Source: Clostridiaceae bacterium (GTDB lineage Bacteria; Bacillota; Clostridia; Peptostreptococcales; Natronincolaceae). From it: a DNA stretch of 64,000 bases. The notes beneath the pieces were generated by a model. That model did not search any database, was not told where the DNA came from, and saw only the letters and a list, made by a program, of their open reading frames with translations. Of the stretch, positions 1 through 8,939 are shown piece by piece (position 1 is the first letter of the stretch; every line of letters begins with the position of its first letter). Position numbers and translations under genes: made by a program. The stretch covers positions 1 through 64,000 of the forward strand of contig JAHDLO010000004.1 in the NCBI GenBank assembly GCA_018432235.1. The letters run 5' to 3'.

Positions 1-108
1 ATAAACCGATTGATAGAGAAAATCGAGGTATTTGAGCCCAAGGTAATTGATGGCGAAAAGAAGCTTAAAATCCGTATTCACTACCGCTGTGTGGGTGCAA
101 TTGAGTAA
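1..108 (+). CDS. C-terminal tail of a large serine recombinase (partial, starts before window)
   Basis: Frame 1 is open from the first base to a TAA at 106-108, giving 35 residues. They include EKIEVFEP and end in IHYRCVGAIE, which resembles the DUF4368-type tail of large serine recombinases found in clostridial mobile elements (family knowledge). The catalytic resolvase domain would lie left of the window. About 15 bp after the stop, the sequence becomes an ICE helicase in the middle of that protein. This suggests the recombinase sits at the edge of an element inserted in the helicase gene. The short length keeps the call tentative. Confidence 0.6.
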   Translation: MNRLIEKIEVFEPKVIDGEKKLKIRIHYRCVGAIE

Positions 109-118
109 ATGTATCTAT

Positions 119-1780
119 ATGTTTAACGCTATTGAGCTTGCACCAGAGGGTACGGGATATAGGGCGAAAACGAGGTTTGCACGTTTTTATAACCTCCCGG
201 AACTAATGAACATGTTTAAAGAAATTGCTGATATAAAGACAGCAGATATGCTTAATCTCCCTGTACCAAAAGCCAGCTATCATAATGTGGCGGTAAAGCC
301 AAGCGAATTTCAGCAGGAAATGGTAGCCGAGCTTGCAGAGCGTGCTGAACGGGTACGTAACAAGATGGTGGAACCTTATGAGGACAATATGCTTAAGATT
401 ACCAACGATGGTCGGAAGCTGGCACTTGACCAGCGCCTTGCTAACCCTATACTTCCCGACTATGAAGAAAGCAAGATTAATGCCTGCATAGACAATATCT
501 TTCGCTTTTGGAAGGAGAACAGCCATAAGAAACTTACTCAGCTTGTATTCTGCGACTTATCTACGCCGAAAAATGACGGAAGCTTCAATGTGTATGACGA
601 TGTGAGACAAAAGCTTATTGAGCGTGGTATTCCTGCCGATGAAATTGCTTTTATCCATGACGCCAATACAGAAACAAGAAAAAAGGAGCTTTTCGCCAAG
701 GTACGCAAAGGCCAGGTACGAGTATTATTAGGCTCTACCTTTAAGATGGGAGCTGGAACCAATGTACAAGATAGATTGATTGCCCTTCATGATCTGGATT
801 GCCCGTGGCGTCCAAGAGATTTAGAGCAGCGAAGCGGTAGAATTGTCCGCCAAGGTAATAAAAACGATGAAGTCCATATCTTCCGCTATGTAACAGAAAA
901 CACCTTTGACGCTTATCTCTATCAAATACTTGAAAATAAGCAACGTTTTATTTCACAGATTATGACTTCCAAATCCCCTGTACGGAGTGCCGAAGATATA
1001 GACGAAACTGCTTTAAGTTATGCAGAAGTAAAAGCTTTAGCCACTGGTAATCCATATATAAAAGAGAAGATGGATTTAGATATTCAGGTATCAAAACTAA
1101 AGCTTCTAAAGGCTAATCATTTAAGCCAGAAATATGCTTTGGAGGATAGGCTACTAAAGCATTACCCACAGCAGATTAAATCCATGGAAGAACGCATTGC
1201 ACGTTATGAAAAAGACCTTGCCCTATACAAAAAGCAAAGCATATTGGAACCTATCGGAGACAGTGCAGAGGACAACAAATTTGCAGGTATGGTAGTGAAA
1301 GGTGTTTCCTACTCAGAAAAAGCCAAGGCTGGTGCAGCTATTCTTGAAGCCTGCAAGATGATGACATCTCCAGAACCGCAAGAGCTGGGCAACTACATGG
1401 GATTTCCCATGCTTTTTTCTTTTGACGGCTTTAATAAGCAATACCAAATTACTCTACGAGGGGCCATGAGCCATACGGCTACATTGGGTACAGATATTCA
1501 CGGCAACATCACAAGGCTAAACAATGTTCTTGCTGAAATACCGAAGAAGCTGGAGTATTGCAAAGAGCAGCTAAAAACTCTACAACAGCAGATGGAAACT
1601 GCAAAGCAGCAGGTTGATATTCCATTTGAAAAGGAAGAGGAACTGCAAGCAAAGTCTGCGCGACTTTCGGAGCTTAATATTCTTCTCAATATGGATAAAC
1701 ATGAAAATGAAATGTTTGATGGCGAGCCGGATGAAGATATGGATGTACCGGAAAAGAAAGCCGTGGGCTATGAAAGATGA
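119..1780 (+). pseudogene. 3' part of ICE methylase/SNF2-type helicase gene, cut at its 5' side
   Basis: About 553 residues of the large DNA methylase/helicase carried by Tn1549-type ICEs. The family-like sequence starts at AIELAPEGTGYRAKTRFARF, normally an internal part of a protein of more than 2,000 residues. Helicase C-domain motifs follow: LLGSTFKMGAGTNVQDR and the motif VI-like RSGRIVRQGN, then a coiled-coil tail. There is no ribosome binding site before the first ATG at 119, and the same frame has stops at 2-4 and 11-13, so the gene is broken rather than restarted. A serine-recombinase tail abuts it on the left. The N-terminal methylase and helicase motif I are absent here. They may survive on the far side of the inserted element. 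Confidence 0.8.
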
Positions 1781-1791
1781 GGTGATAAAAT

Positions 1792-2742
1792 ATGCCCTAT
1801 GTAACACCAGAACAGATTGAACGAGCCAAGCAGATGGATCTTTTAACTTATCTGCAATATTACGAGTCATATGAGCTTGTGCGCTTTTCTGGCAATGTCT
1901 ATACTACCCGCACCCACGATAGCTTAAAGATCAGCAATGGGAAATGGTGCTGGTGGTCACGGGGCATCGGCGGGCGTTCTGCCCTGGATTATCTGATTAA
2001 GGTACGGGGAATGTCATTTCCTGAAGCGGTAATCCAGATAGATGGACAGGTGGCAGTTGTGCCACCTGTTTCATCAAAGGTAGAAAAAACCACAGAGCCT
2101 AAAAGACTACTATTACCTGATAAAAATGAAAACAATGACCGTGTAATTGCTTACCTTATGGGGCGTGGCATACACAGGGATTTAATAGATTACTGTATTA
2201 AGACCAAACGTCTATATGAAAGCCGTAATTATCACAATGCTGTATTTATAGGTTTTGATAAAGAGGGTGTTCCCCGCTATGGTACACTTCGAGGAACGTC
2301 GGTAAGAAGGTTTCTGGGAGAAGTAAACGGAAGTGATAAACACTTCTCCTTTTCTATTCCTGCACGAAACGAAAGCTCTAAGCTCCACTTATTTGAAAGT
2401 GCCATTGATTTAATGTCCTATTGTACGCTGGAACTTCAGTCGGGCAAGGACTGGCGGCAGGAAAATCATCTATCCCTTGCAGGCATCTACAAGCCGAAAC
2501 AAAATATTGAGGAAAGCACTCCACCTGCCGCCCTGATGCAATTTCTGGAAGATCACCCTTACATTGGTGACATTGCCCTGCATTTAGATAATGACACGTC
2601 TGGGCGGCTGGCAGCAAAAACGCTTCAAGCTATCCTCCCTATTCCTTATACTGTTTCCGATGAGCCTCCGAAGCGTGGAAAGGATTATAATGACTATCTG
2701 AAAATCACCTTAAAGATGCGGCAGAGACGGGAACGCGAATAG
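1792..2742 (+). CDS. DUF3991 / toprim domain ICE protein
   Basis: 316 residues starting at ATG 1792, 11 bp after the helicase stop, with GAGGTG upstream. The N-terminal region (about 1-90, with the WCWWSRGIGGRSALDYL stretch) matches the zinc-finger/DUF3991 part of primase-like ICE proteins. The C-terminal part (about 195-290) has toprim features: an acidic LHLFESAIDLMSY stretch and DIALHLDNDTSGRLAA. These proteins accompany relaxases in Tn1549-like elements and may act in priming or DNA processing after transfer. That function is inferred from domain content. It is probably co-transcribed with the helicase remnant. Confidence 0.8.
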   Translation: MPYVTPEQIERAKQMDLLTYLQYYESYELVRFSGNVYTTRTHDSLKISNGKWCWWSRGIGGRSALDYLIKVRGMSFPEAVIQIDGQVAVVPPVSSKVEKTTEPKRLLLPDKNENNDRVIAYLMGRGIHRDLIDYCIKTKRLYESRNYHNAVFIGFDKEGVPRYGTLRGTSVRRFLGEVNGSDKHFSFSIPARNESSKLHLFESAIDLMSYCTLELQSGKDWRQENHLSLAGIYKPKQNIEESTPPAALMQFLEDHPYIGDIALHLDNDTSGRLAAKTLQAILPIPYTVSDEPPKRGKDYNDYLKITLKMRQRRERE

Positions 2743-2885
2743 AAAATCATTTTATTTATGCCTTGCTATCACTGAAATAAAAGCGATAGCAAGAATAAAA
2801 TAAAAAAATATTTTATTTTATGCCCCGCATGGTTGATTTTTCAGCGACATCATACTAAAATTAAAATAACGGAGGTGGTAAAATT

Positions 2886-3650
2886 ATGAAATACTATGAA
2901 CAGCTACTGGAAAAAGGTTGTTTTACATGGAATGATGTTTCTGAAATGGTCGGCAACAGAAACAGTGCCAGCGATCTGATACAGAACTACCTGAAAAAAG
3001 GCTATATTCAAAGCGTGAAAAGAAACCTGTATGTTGCTATAAATCTTTTGGACGGCGAGCCGGTTGCCAATCGGTATGTGATAGCCAGTAATTTGACGGA
3101 AAGTGCATATATATCTCACCATACTGCTTTAGAATATTACGGATGCACTAATCAGGTGTTTTATGATGTGTATGTATCTTCTGATACAAAGTTTAACACA
3201 TTTGAATTTAACGGTTTGACCTATCGTTACCAAATGTCCCGTATCAACGATGGTATTGTAAAAAAACCGGACGGCACCCGTGTAACCGATTTGGAACGCA
3301 CCGTCATAGACAGCATCAACGATTTTGAGAAAATCGGAGGATTGGAAGAACTGCTCCGAAGCCTTGAAATGATGCCATATGCAGATGAAATAAAGCTGCT
3401 TTGCTATTTGAAAAGCTACGGCAAACAATTCTTGTTTCAGAAAACAGGATATATCCTGGAGCATTTCAAGGATTCCCTGAAAATAACGGATACGTTTTTT
3501 AAAGCCTGCGAAGCCGAAATCTCAAAAAGTGTGCGATACCTGTATCGCGGTTTGGAAAAAGAAAAATCCATATATAACAAAAAGTGGAGGCTGTTTGTGC
3601 CGGAGCAGCTTTTAGCCCTTATATCGGAAGGAGGCAATGAATTTGTTTGA
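2886..3650 (+). CDS. abiEi: AbiEi-type antitoxin of a type IV toxin-antitoxin pair
   Basis: 254 residues with a strong GGAGGTG ribosome binding site. The N-terminal winged-helix-like region (about 1-65, WNDVSEMVGNRNSASDLIQ) is followed by the AbiEi body, including SAYISHHTALEYYG and GTRVTDLERTVID. AbiEi proteins repress their own operon and counter the AbiEii nucleotidyltransferase. The system gives abortive phage resistance and stabilises mobile elements (family knowledge). The stop overlaps the start of the toxin gene by 14 bp, the usual coupled arrangement. The pair sits between ICE genes as cargo. Confidence 0.85.
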   Translation: MKYYEQLLEKGCFTWNDVSEMVGNRNSASDLIQNYLKKGYIQSVKRNLYVAINLLDGEPVANRYVIASNLTESAYISHHTALEYYGCTNQVFYDVYVSSDTKFNTFEFNGLTYRYQMSRINDGIVKKPDGTRVTDLERTVIDSINDFEKIGGLEELLRSLEMMPYADEIKLLCYLKSYGKQFLFQKTGYILEHFKDSLKITDTFFKACEAEISKSVRYLYRGLEKEKSIYNKKWRLFVPEQLLALISEGGNEFV

Positions 3651-4587
3651 TTATGATAAGCGTAAGCTTGGAAAACAGGCGCGGGAATTAGGGTTTATCC
3701 GCGATACATTAGAGAAAGTATTCCGGTTGTCGGAAATACTGAAATATATAAACAGCGACCCGCTGCTGCGTGAGAGCCTTGCGCTAAAAGGCGGAACAGC
3801 AATCAATATGACTATTTTTAACCTGCCGAGGTTATCTGTAGACATCGACCTTGATTACACACATAATGATTCGCGGGAAGAAATGTTTGAGGAACGCCAA
3901 AAAATCTCGGATAGCGTCCTCAAATACATGGTGATGAGCGGATATGAATTAAGTCCTAAATCAAAATCCTACCACAGCCTGGATTCTTATGTGTTTTCCT
4001 ATGCAAATACTGCTGGCATGAAAGATAATATCAAGGTGGAAATCAATTACTCCCTGCGTTCCCATATTCTGCCCCTGGAGCAAAGGTCAATTGAAACTCT
4101 TGGCATACTGGATTCTTTTAAGGTGAACTCATTGGCTTCCATTGAGATCTTTGCAAGCAAGATTGTTGCTCTGCTCACAAGAGCAGCAGCCCGTGATTTG
4201 TATGATATTAACAACATGATCTATTTCGGATTGTTTGATGAAACAGAACTCCCTCTGCTGAAAAAATGCGCCATATTCTACTATGCTGTCAGCAGCGAGG
4301 CTGTTTCTGAAACCTTCAATTTGAAAAAGTTTGATGAACTGACGGAGTATAAGATTCGGACAGATTTATACCCAGTAATCCGAAAAAAAGAGCGGTTTGA
4401 TCTAACAGCAGCAAAGCAACGGGTTAGTGACTACCTGTCCATGTTTTCTGTAATCAGTGATAACGAAGCAGCGTTTTTGAAGGCATTTAAAAACGGTGAA
4501 TATCATCCCGAGCTGCTTTTTGAGGACGCACAGATTTTAGAATGCATCCGTAATCATCCAATGGCAATATGGAAAACACGAGGATAA
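3637..4587 (+). CDS. abiEii: AbiEii-type nucleotidyltransferase toxin
   Basis: 316 residues. The nucleotidyltransferase core is clear: LALKGGTAINM (about residues 48-58) and LPRLSVDIDLDY (about 63-74), the G-[ST]-x-D-x-D signature of the DUF1814/AbiEii family. ALLTRAAARDLYDI follows near residue 185. The family transfers nucleotides to RNA or proteins and stops growth unless neutralised by AbiEi. Translation is coupled to abiEi by overlap, with GGAGG about 7 bases upstream. A terminator follows the gene. Full length, with key residues present, so probably active. Confidence 0.9.
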   Translation: MNLFDYDKRKLGKQARELGFIRDTLEKVFRLSEILKYINSDPLLRESLALKGGTAINMTIFNLPRLSVDIDLDYTHNDSREEMFEERQKISDSVLKYMVMSGYELSPKSKSYHSLDSYVFSYANTAGMKDNIKVEINYSLRSHILPLEQRSIETLGILDSFKVNSLASIEIFASKIVALLTRAAARDLYDINNMIYFGLFDETELPLLKKCAIFYYAVSSEAVSETFNLKKFDELTEYKIRTDLYPVIRKKERFDLTAAKQRVSDYLSMFSVISDNEAAFLKAFKNGEYHPELLFEDAQILECIRNHPMAIWKTRG

Positions 4588-4614
4588 ACGGTGAACTAAT
4601 ATATTAATACAAGT

Positions 4615-4647
4615 AAACTCCATATTGTAATCATTTGGAGTGTTTTT
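4615..4647 (+). terminator. Terminator after abiE
   Basis: ACTCCA (4617-4622) pairs with TGGAGT (4636-4641), followed by GTTTTTG. It lies 28 bp after the abiEii stop. Confidence 0.6.
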
Positions 4648-4744
4648 GTACCTTAAACACACAATAATGTTGGAAGGGTATTGTGATAAGTCATATGAAC
4701 TAATTCATGCCTTATAATTCTGTTGGGGAAAAGAGGTTTAGTCA

Positions 4745-6170
4745 TTGAAAAAGCTAAAAAAATTCTTCAATCAATTAAAAAAAAAAGCAAAGAAACTAAA
4801 AAAGGAACTGAAGGTCTTGTATTTAGCATATAAAAGGCCTGATGTCCCATGGTATGCAAAATTGGCTGCTGTTTTAATAGTTGGCTATGCTTTGAGCCCT
4901 ATCGATTTGATTCCTGATTTTATACCTGTTTTAGGCTATCTTGATGATATTATATTAATTCCCTTAGGCATATCCCTCGCAATAAAAATGATACCCAAAA
5001 ATATTTTGGAAGAATGTAGGCAACAACCAGATGAAGTTTTTAAAGATGGAAAGCCAAAGAATTGGGTTGCCGGTACTATCATAATAGGTTTTTGGATTAT
5101 CGTGATTGGGTTAATATTATATAAACTAATAGATTGGTATTGCTCTAAAGGAATTGATTTGAACTTATTGTTTACATATGGATTACTCTTTATAGGTAGC
5201 TTTATAGCTGCTGCTATATCCGGTGCAGCAGGTTTTGGCGGAGCATTGTTATTACTACCACTATTAAGTAAAACCATAGGAACGACATTAGCTGTGCCTA
5301 TACTTACAATTGCGCAGTTGATTGGTAATTTGTCCCGGGTATTTTTAGGGTTTAAACAGATAAGTTGGAAACCAGTTGCTGTCTTTATATTAGGAGCAAT
5401 ACCTATGAGTATTTTGGGGGCATTTTCCTTAGTTAAAATCCCTGCTGAAATATTAACAAGAGGTATCGGTCTCTTTATTATTATTTTTATCATTTTAAAG
5501 TATTTCAATATACTTAAGTTTAAACCGAATGATATTACAATGTTTCTAGGTGGTGGAGTAGTTGGTTTGCTATCAGGTGTTGATTGACAAGTAAATTTGA
5601 CCACTTTTTACAACTAAAACTGACCACTAAGAAAGTAGTGCATAGTATTTATTATTGTCTGCTATTGACATCGAGCCTCTATGGGTATAGTGATAAGCCC
5701 TGGTCCAATCCTAGTCAATTCAGGGCTTGTAGGGAATCATAGTACTATACCCACCCTCAATGTCAATAGTTCGCTTCGCCAAACACTAGCATTGTTTTTA
5801 AAATTTACTGGTCAATTTTAGACATGAAATGGTGGTCAATTTTCAATTTAAATCAACATCAGGACTAATAGGAAGTGCTGGACCGATCGGAGCGGCGTTA
5901 TTCCTTTCATTAAATCTTCAACCTATATCTTATATAGCAAGCGAAGCAGTAACAGCAATAACAATGCATATTACGAAAACAATTATATATCAAAAATATC
6001 TTGGTATAGGATTGAACGCAATATTAATTGGTTTATTTATGGGATTTGCAATGATTATTGGCACTTGGGTAGGGAAAAAGATCATAGACAGAATGCCAAA
6101 AGAAAAATTTGTAAAGTTTGTTGGAATTCTGATGGCGATTATTGGGTTACAAATGCTGATTTTTGGTTAG
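4745..6170 (+). pseudogene. YkvA (DUF1232) - TauE/SafE permease fusion, split by a miniature IS
   Basis: The first part (4745-5587, TTG start, 280 residues) begins with a lysine-rich stretch. A DUF1232/YkvA domain follows at about residues 20-85 (KRPDVPWYAKLAAVL, ALSPIDLIPDFIPVLG). The sequence then runs into a TauE/SafE-type membrane permease (AAISGAAGFGGALLLLPLL). The permease resumes after 5863 with GLIGSAGPIGAALFL and ends at 6170. Removing the 281-bp insert and one copy of TCAGG restores a continuous frame through LLSGLIGSAGPI. The fusion therefore existed before the insertion and was a permease for anions or organosulfonates with an extra cytoplasmic or membrane-proximal domain. It is now probably inactive. 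Confidence 0.85.
5578..5858 (+). mobile_element. 281-bp IS21-like miniature inverted-repeat element
   Basis: The ends are TGTTGATT at 5578 and its complement AATCAACA ending at 5858, flanked by the 5-bp direct repeat TCAGG (5573-5577 and 5859-5863). Both ends carry several TTGACCAC / GTGGTCAA copies, typical of the terminal repeats of IS21-family elements. The interior is a long imperfect palindrome: TGACATCGAGCC..GGGTATAGT pairs with ACTATACCC..CAATGTCA, and AAGCCCTG pairs with CAGGGCTT. There is no open reading frame, so movement would need a transposase in trans. Confidence 0.8.
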
Positions 6171-6261
6171 TACATATTCTTTATAATTTGTACACTATAC
6201 TCACACAATTTATTGTATACACCACAGTCAAGTGAATATCCATGTAGAATATTTTCTGATG

Positions 6262-6295
6262 AAAAGGTGCTGAAAGAATCAGCGTCTTTTTTCTT
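6262..6295 (+). terminator. Terminator downstream of the permease
   Basis: AAAAGGTGCTG (6262-6272) pairs with CAGCGTCTTTT (6280-6290, one mismatch), followed by TTTCTTT. Confidence 0.6.
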
Positions 6296-6329
6296 TGCCT
6301 AAAAATCAAGAAAGGAGGTTTTGCCCCTT

Positions 6330-6549
6330 ATGAAAACCTATCAGGTAGAAATTCAAGAAACGCTTAGCATGACTATTGAAATCGAAGCTGAAAATGCGCA
6401 ACAGGCCGAAAGAGATGATCCGTGAGGCTTACAGCAACCAGGAGTATATCCTTGATGCTGAAAACTTCACCGGCGTTGATTTTATCACAACAAAAAAGGA
6501 AATGGAAGTACGAAGTAGAAATCAAAAGCACCTTGGACAGGAGAGATGA
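6330..6549 (+). pseudogene. DpnD/PcfM-like small ICE protein, frameshifted
   Basis: ATG 6330 follows AAAGGAGG. The reading MKTYQVEIQETLSMTIEIEA resembles the DpnD/PcfM family. At about 6408-6412 one extra base moves the frame. The second frame continues with MIREAYSNQEYILDAENFTG and ends at TGA 6547-6549. The total of 220 nt is one more than a multiple of three. A single indel in GAAAGAG explains it. It could also be a sequence error. Confidence 0.65.
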
Positions 6550-6715
6550 CCTCCTGCTCTTTCTTTTTTCGGCTGGTAAATCTGAAACCAACCATACCCC
6601 GTATTTCAACATAAGACAGGCGTCTTATGTTGTAGCAAGCACTGAATTTTGTCTCCCAAAATTCGCTTGTTAAGGGGATACCCCCTAATACCCCCGTAAA
6701 AATACAATCGAAAGT

Positions 6716-6835
6716 GTGGTGATAATCGTAGGTATATTTTTGTTAGGCACATTGATAGGCGGAGCTATTGGCGTTATCTTTATGTGCCTTTTTCAAATTA
6801 ACATTCATTATGGAAGGAATGATGATAACAATTAA
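6716..6835 (+). CDS. Small DUF3789-like membrane protein
   Basis: 39 residues from GTG 6716 (or GTG 6719), one hydrophobic helix (IIVGIFLLGTLIGGAIGVIFMCLF), and a short polar tail ending in Asn at TAA 6833. DUF3789 proteins of this size and shape occur just before mobC/relaxase genes in Tn1549-like ICEs. The ribosome binding site is weak, so the exact start is uncertain. Function unknown. Confidence 0.5.
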   Translation: MVIIVGIFLLGTLIGGAIGVIFMCLFQINIHYGRNDDNN

Positions 6836-6850
6836 AAGAAAGGAGCCAAA

Positions 6851-7192
6851 ATGATGAGAAAAAGAGGTATTCGTGTTCAAGTATGGTTGAACAAAGAAGA
6901 AAAGACGAAACTTCAAGTTAGTGCAAAAAAGGCTGGACTTTCGCAGGAAACCTATCTGCGAACCCTTATTAACGGCTATGTGCCCAAAGAGCTTCCCCTG
7001 CCCGACTATTACTCTATGATGAGGGAGCTTCACGCAATTGGCAGCAATTTAAACCAGATTGCAGCAAGGGCAAATGCTACAGGACACATAGATCGGACAG
7101 TATTTCAGTATGAGGCCAACCGGCTTAGAAAGGCTTTACTTGATATTCAGGCGGCGGTCACTTCGCCGGAAAGGAGAAATGACAATGGATAG
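6851..7192 (+). CDS. mobC: MobC-type relaxosome accessory protein
   Basis: 113 residues with an AAAGGAG ribosome binding site. The N-terminal RIRVQVWLNKEEKTKL-like ribbon-helix-helix (begins at GIRVQVWLN) is followed by the MobC core with ELHAIGSNLNQIAARANATG (about residues 58-77). MobC helps the relaxase open the strand at oriT (family knowledge). It directly precedes a small gene and the relaxase, so oriT may lie in the 6550-6850 gap. I could not identify a nic sequence there. Confidence 0.85.
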   Translation: MMRKRGIRVQVWLNKEEKTKLQVSAKKAGLSQETYLRTLINGYVPKELPLPDYYSMMRELHAIGSNLNQIAARANATGHIDRTVFQYEANRLRKALLDIQAAVTSPERRNDNG

Positions 7193-7538
7193 AATCGTAG
7201 AGAAGCAAGAAAAGCTTATGGGCCGGATTGAAAAGAATTTTGCAGATTACAAAGCCTCGGTTTTGAAGCTTGATAAGCAAAATATATTCGATAAAGCTGT
7301 TGAAATTGCTGCCATAAAGCGCGTATCACATTATATGACAAATATCCACGGATATTATGAAAAGGAAATTGATTATCTTTTAAAATTTAAAAACCCATTA
7401 AAGCTTGTTGCAGACCGGTATCAGATCAACCTGCGTGCCTATCTATACGATGTAATTGCAAGGCTTTGTGATACCCAGGACCATGCAGGTGACTACCTTT
7501 ATATGCTGGATTCAAAGGTAAAAGTGTCGGGGCGATGA
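7185..7538 (+). CDS. Conserved ICE hypothetical protein (DUF3848-like)
   Basis: 117 residues from ATG 7185, chosen over ATG 7179 because AAGGAG then sits at normal spacing. It overlaps the mobC end by 8 bp. Mostly alpha-helical, no membrane segment, with YEKEIDYLLKFKNPLKLVADRY in the middle. It resembles DUF3848-type proteins found between mobC and relaxase genes, but I am not certain of the family. Its position suggests a role in the relaxosome or its regulation. Confidence 0.6.
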   Translation: MDRIVEKQEKLMGRIEKNFADYKASVLKLDKQNIFDKAVEIAAIKRVSHYMTNIHGYYEKEIDYLLKFKNPLKLVADRYQINLRAYLYDVIARLCDTQDHAGDYLYMLDSKVKVSGR

Positions 7539-7541
7539 CCT

Positions 7542-8939
7542 ATGGCAACTACAGCAATATGGGATGTAACCGACCGCCTTGACCGGGTAATCGACTATGC
7601 AACAAACCCTGATAAAACAGAAAATCTTGATTTTTCAAGTCCTGATTTTCAGGGTCTACGGGATGTTCTTAAATATACCGCACGAGAAGGCAAAACTGAA
7701 AAGCAGTTTTACGTTACCGGTATCAATTGCGATTGGGTCACTGCCTGCAAGCAGATGTCCCAGACAAAGCTCCAATTTCAGAAAACAGACGGTATTCTTG
7801 CCTTCCATGGCTACCAATCCTTTGCCCCAGGAGAAGCTACTCCCGAAACTGCTCACGCAATCGGTGTAAAGTTGGCACAGGAGCTTTGGGGGGATCGTTT
7901 TGAGTTTGTCGTATCTACCCACCTTGATAAGGGACACTTACACAATCATTTTGTGCTAAACTCCGTATCTTTTATGGACGGCAGGCGGTATTACGATAAT
8001 AAAGCCTCATACTCTCTCATGCGGCGGACCTCAGACCGGCTGTGCCGGGAATACTCACTGTCAGTCATCGAAAACCCGCAGAAAGGTAAATCCAAACACT
8101 TTGCTGAATGGAAAGCCGAACAAGAAGGCAAACCTACCTGGCGAGGTCTTATCCGAGAGGACGTGGATAAAGCCATTGCTGCATCCATGACTTTTACACA
8201 GTTTATAGCTGCCCTCCGGAAGCAGGGATATGAAGTAAAAACAGGTGTTAAGTATATGGCTGTACGCCCCCAGGGAAAAGAACGTTTTGTCAGACTGAAA
8301 ACCCTGGGTAATGATTACACCGAGGAAGCCATTAAAGAGCGCATCCTTAAAAATCGTACTCCGAAGCCACCGCAAGTCCTGCCGGAACCCAAGCGGAAAC
8401 GCTATACTGTCCGGGGTGGTATGAACCTTAAAAAAACAAAAAAACTAACCGGCCTGCAAGCTCTCTACTTTCACTATCTATATAAGATGGGGATTCTCCC
8501 TAAACAACGTTTGTCCAATAAACGGACGCATTTTTTATTGCGTGAGGATATTAGGCATATGAAACAGCTTATATCCCAGACCAAGCTGCTTTGTACCCAA
8601 CGTATTGAAAATAAGGAGCAGCTTCTCACCTATCAAAATGAATTGGAGCAGGAAATGACAGCCCTAATTAGTGAACGCAAAACCCTGTATAACCGTTTGC
8701 GCGGGTGTAAGGATGATGAACAGATATTGGCATACAAGGAGCAGATATCAGGACTTTCAAAGAAGCTGTCCTTGCTTCGAAAGGAGGTGAAGCTTTGTAC
8801 GGGTATTTTGTTCCGTTCCGAAGAAATGCAACAGAAATTGCTTCAAATTAAACAAGAAGAAATCAATCAAAGAAAGGAGGAAAAGACATATGAACAACGG
8901 AGCCGATGCGGCAGATCAAATCGTCAATATGAGTCTTAG
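7542..8939 (+). CDS. MobP/VirD2-type relaxase
   Basis: 465 residues. The relaxase domain occupies about 1-260. The histidine motif is clear at about 126-137 (HLDKGHLHNHFV), and FHGYQSFAPGE lies upstream. It nicks oriT and stays bound to the 5' end through a tyrosine (family knowledge). The Y in the N-terminal half (for example YATNP near residue 19) is a candidate. The second half is a basic coiled coil. The stop overlaps pcfB by 50 bp. Length and motifs agree with the Tn1549 relaxase family, so it is likely intact. Confidence 0.9.
   Translation: MATTAIWDVTDRLDRVIDYATNPDKTENLDFSSPDFQGLRDVLKYTAREGKTEKQFYVTGINCDWVTACKQMSQTKLQFQKTDGILAFHGYQSFAPGEATPETAHAIGVKLAQELWGDRFEFVVSTHLDKGHLHNHFVLNSVSFMDGRRYYDNKASYSLMRRTSDRLCREYSLSVIENPQKGKSKHFAEWKAEQEGKPTWRGLIREDVDKAIAASMTFTQFIAALRKQGYEVKTGVKYMAVRPQGKERFVRLKTLGNDYTEEAIKERILKNRTPKPPQVLPEPKRKRYTVRGGMNLKKTKKLTGLQALYFHYLYKMGILPKQRLSNKRTHFLLREDIRHMKQLISQTKLLCTQRIENKEQLLTYQNELEQEMTALISERKTLYNRLRGCKDDEQILAYKEQISGLSKKLSLLRKEVKLCTGILFRSEEMQQKLLQIKQEEINQRKEEKTYEQRSRCGRSNRQYES

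Noticed and set aside
47..118. Upstream extension of the helicase frame as a new N-terminus
   Set aside because: It overlaps the serine recombinase tail in another frame and has no ribosome binding site.
5585..5587. TGA ending the first part of the YkvA-TauE/SafE gene considered as recoded
   Set aside because: It lies inside the inserted miniature element, whose target repeat and ends explain the break.
6410..6426. In-frame TGA in the DpnD-like gene considered as a selenocysteine codon
   Set aside because: The family-like continuation is in another frame, so this is a frameshift. The frame of the TGA gives nothing conserved after it.
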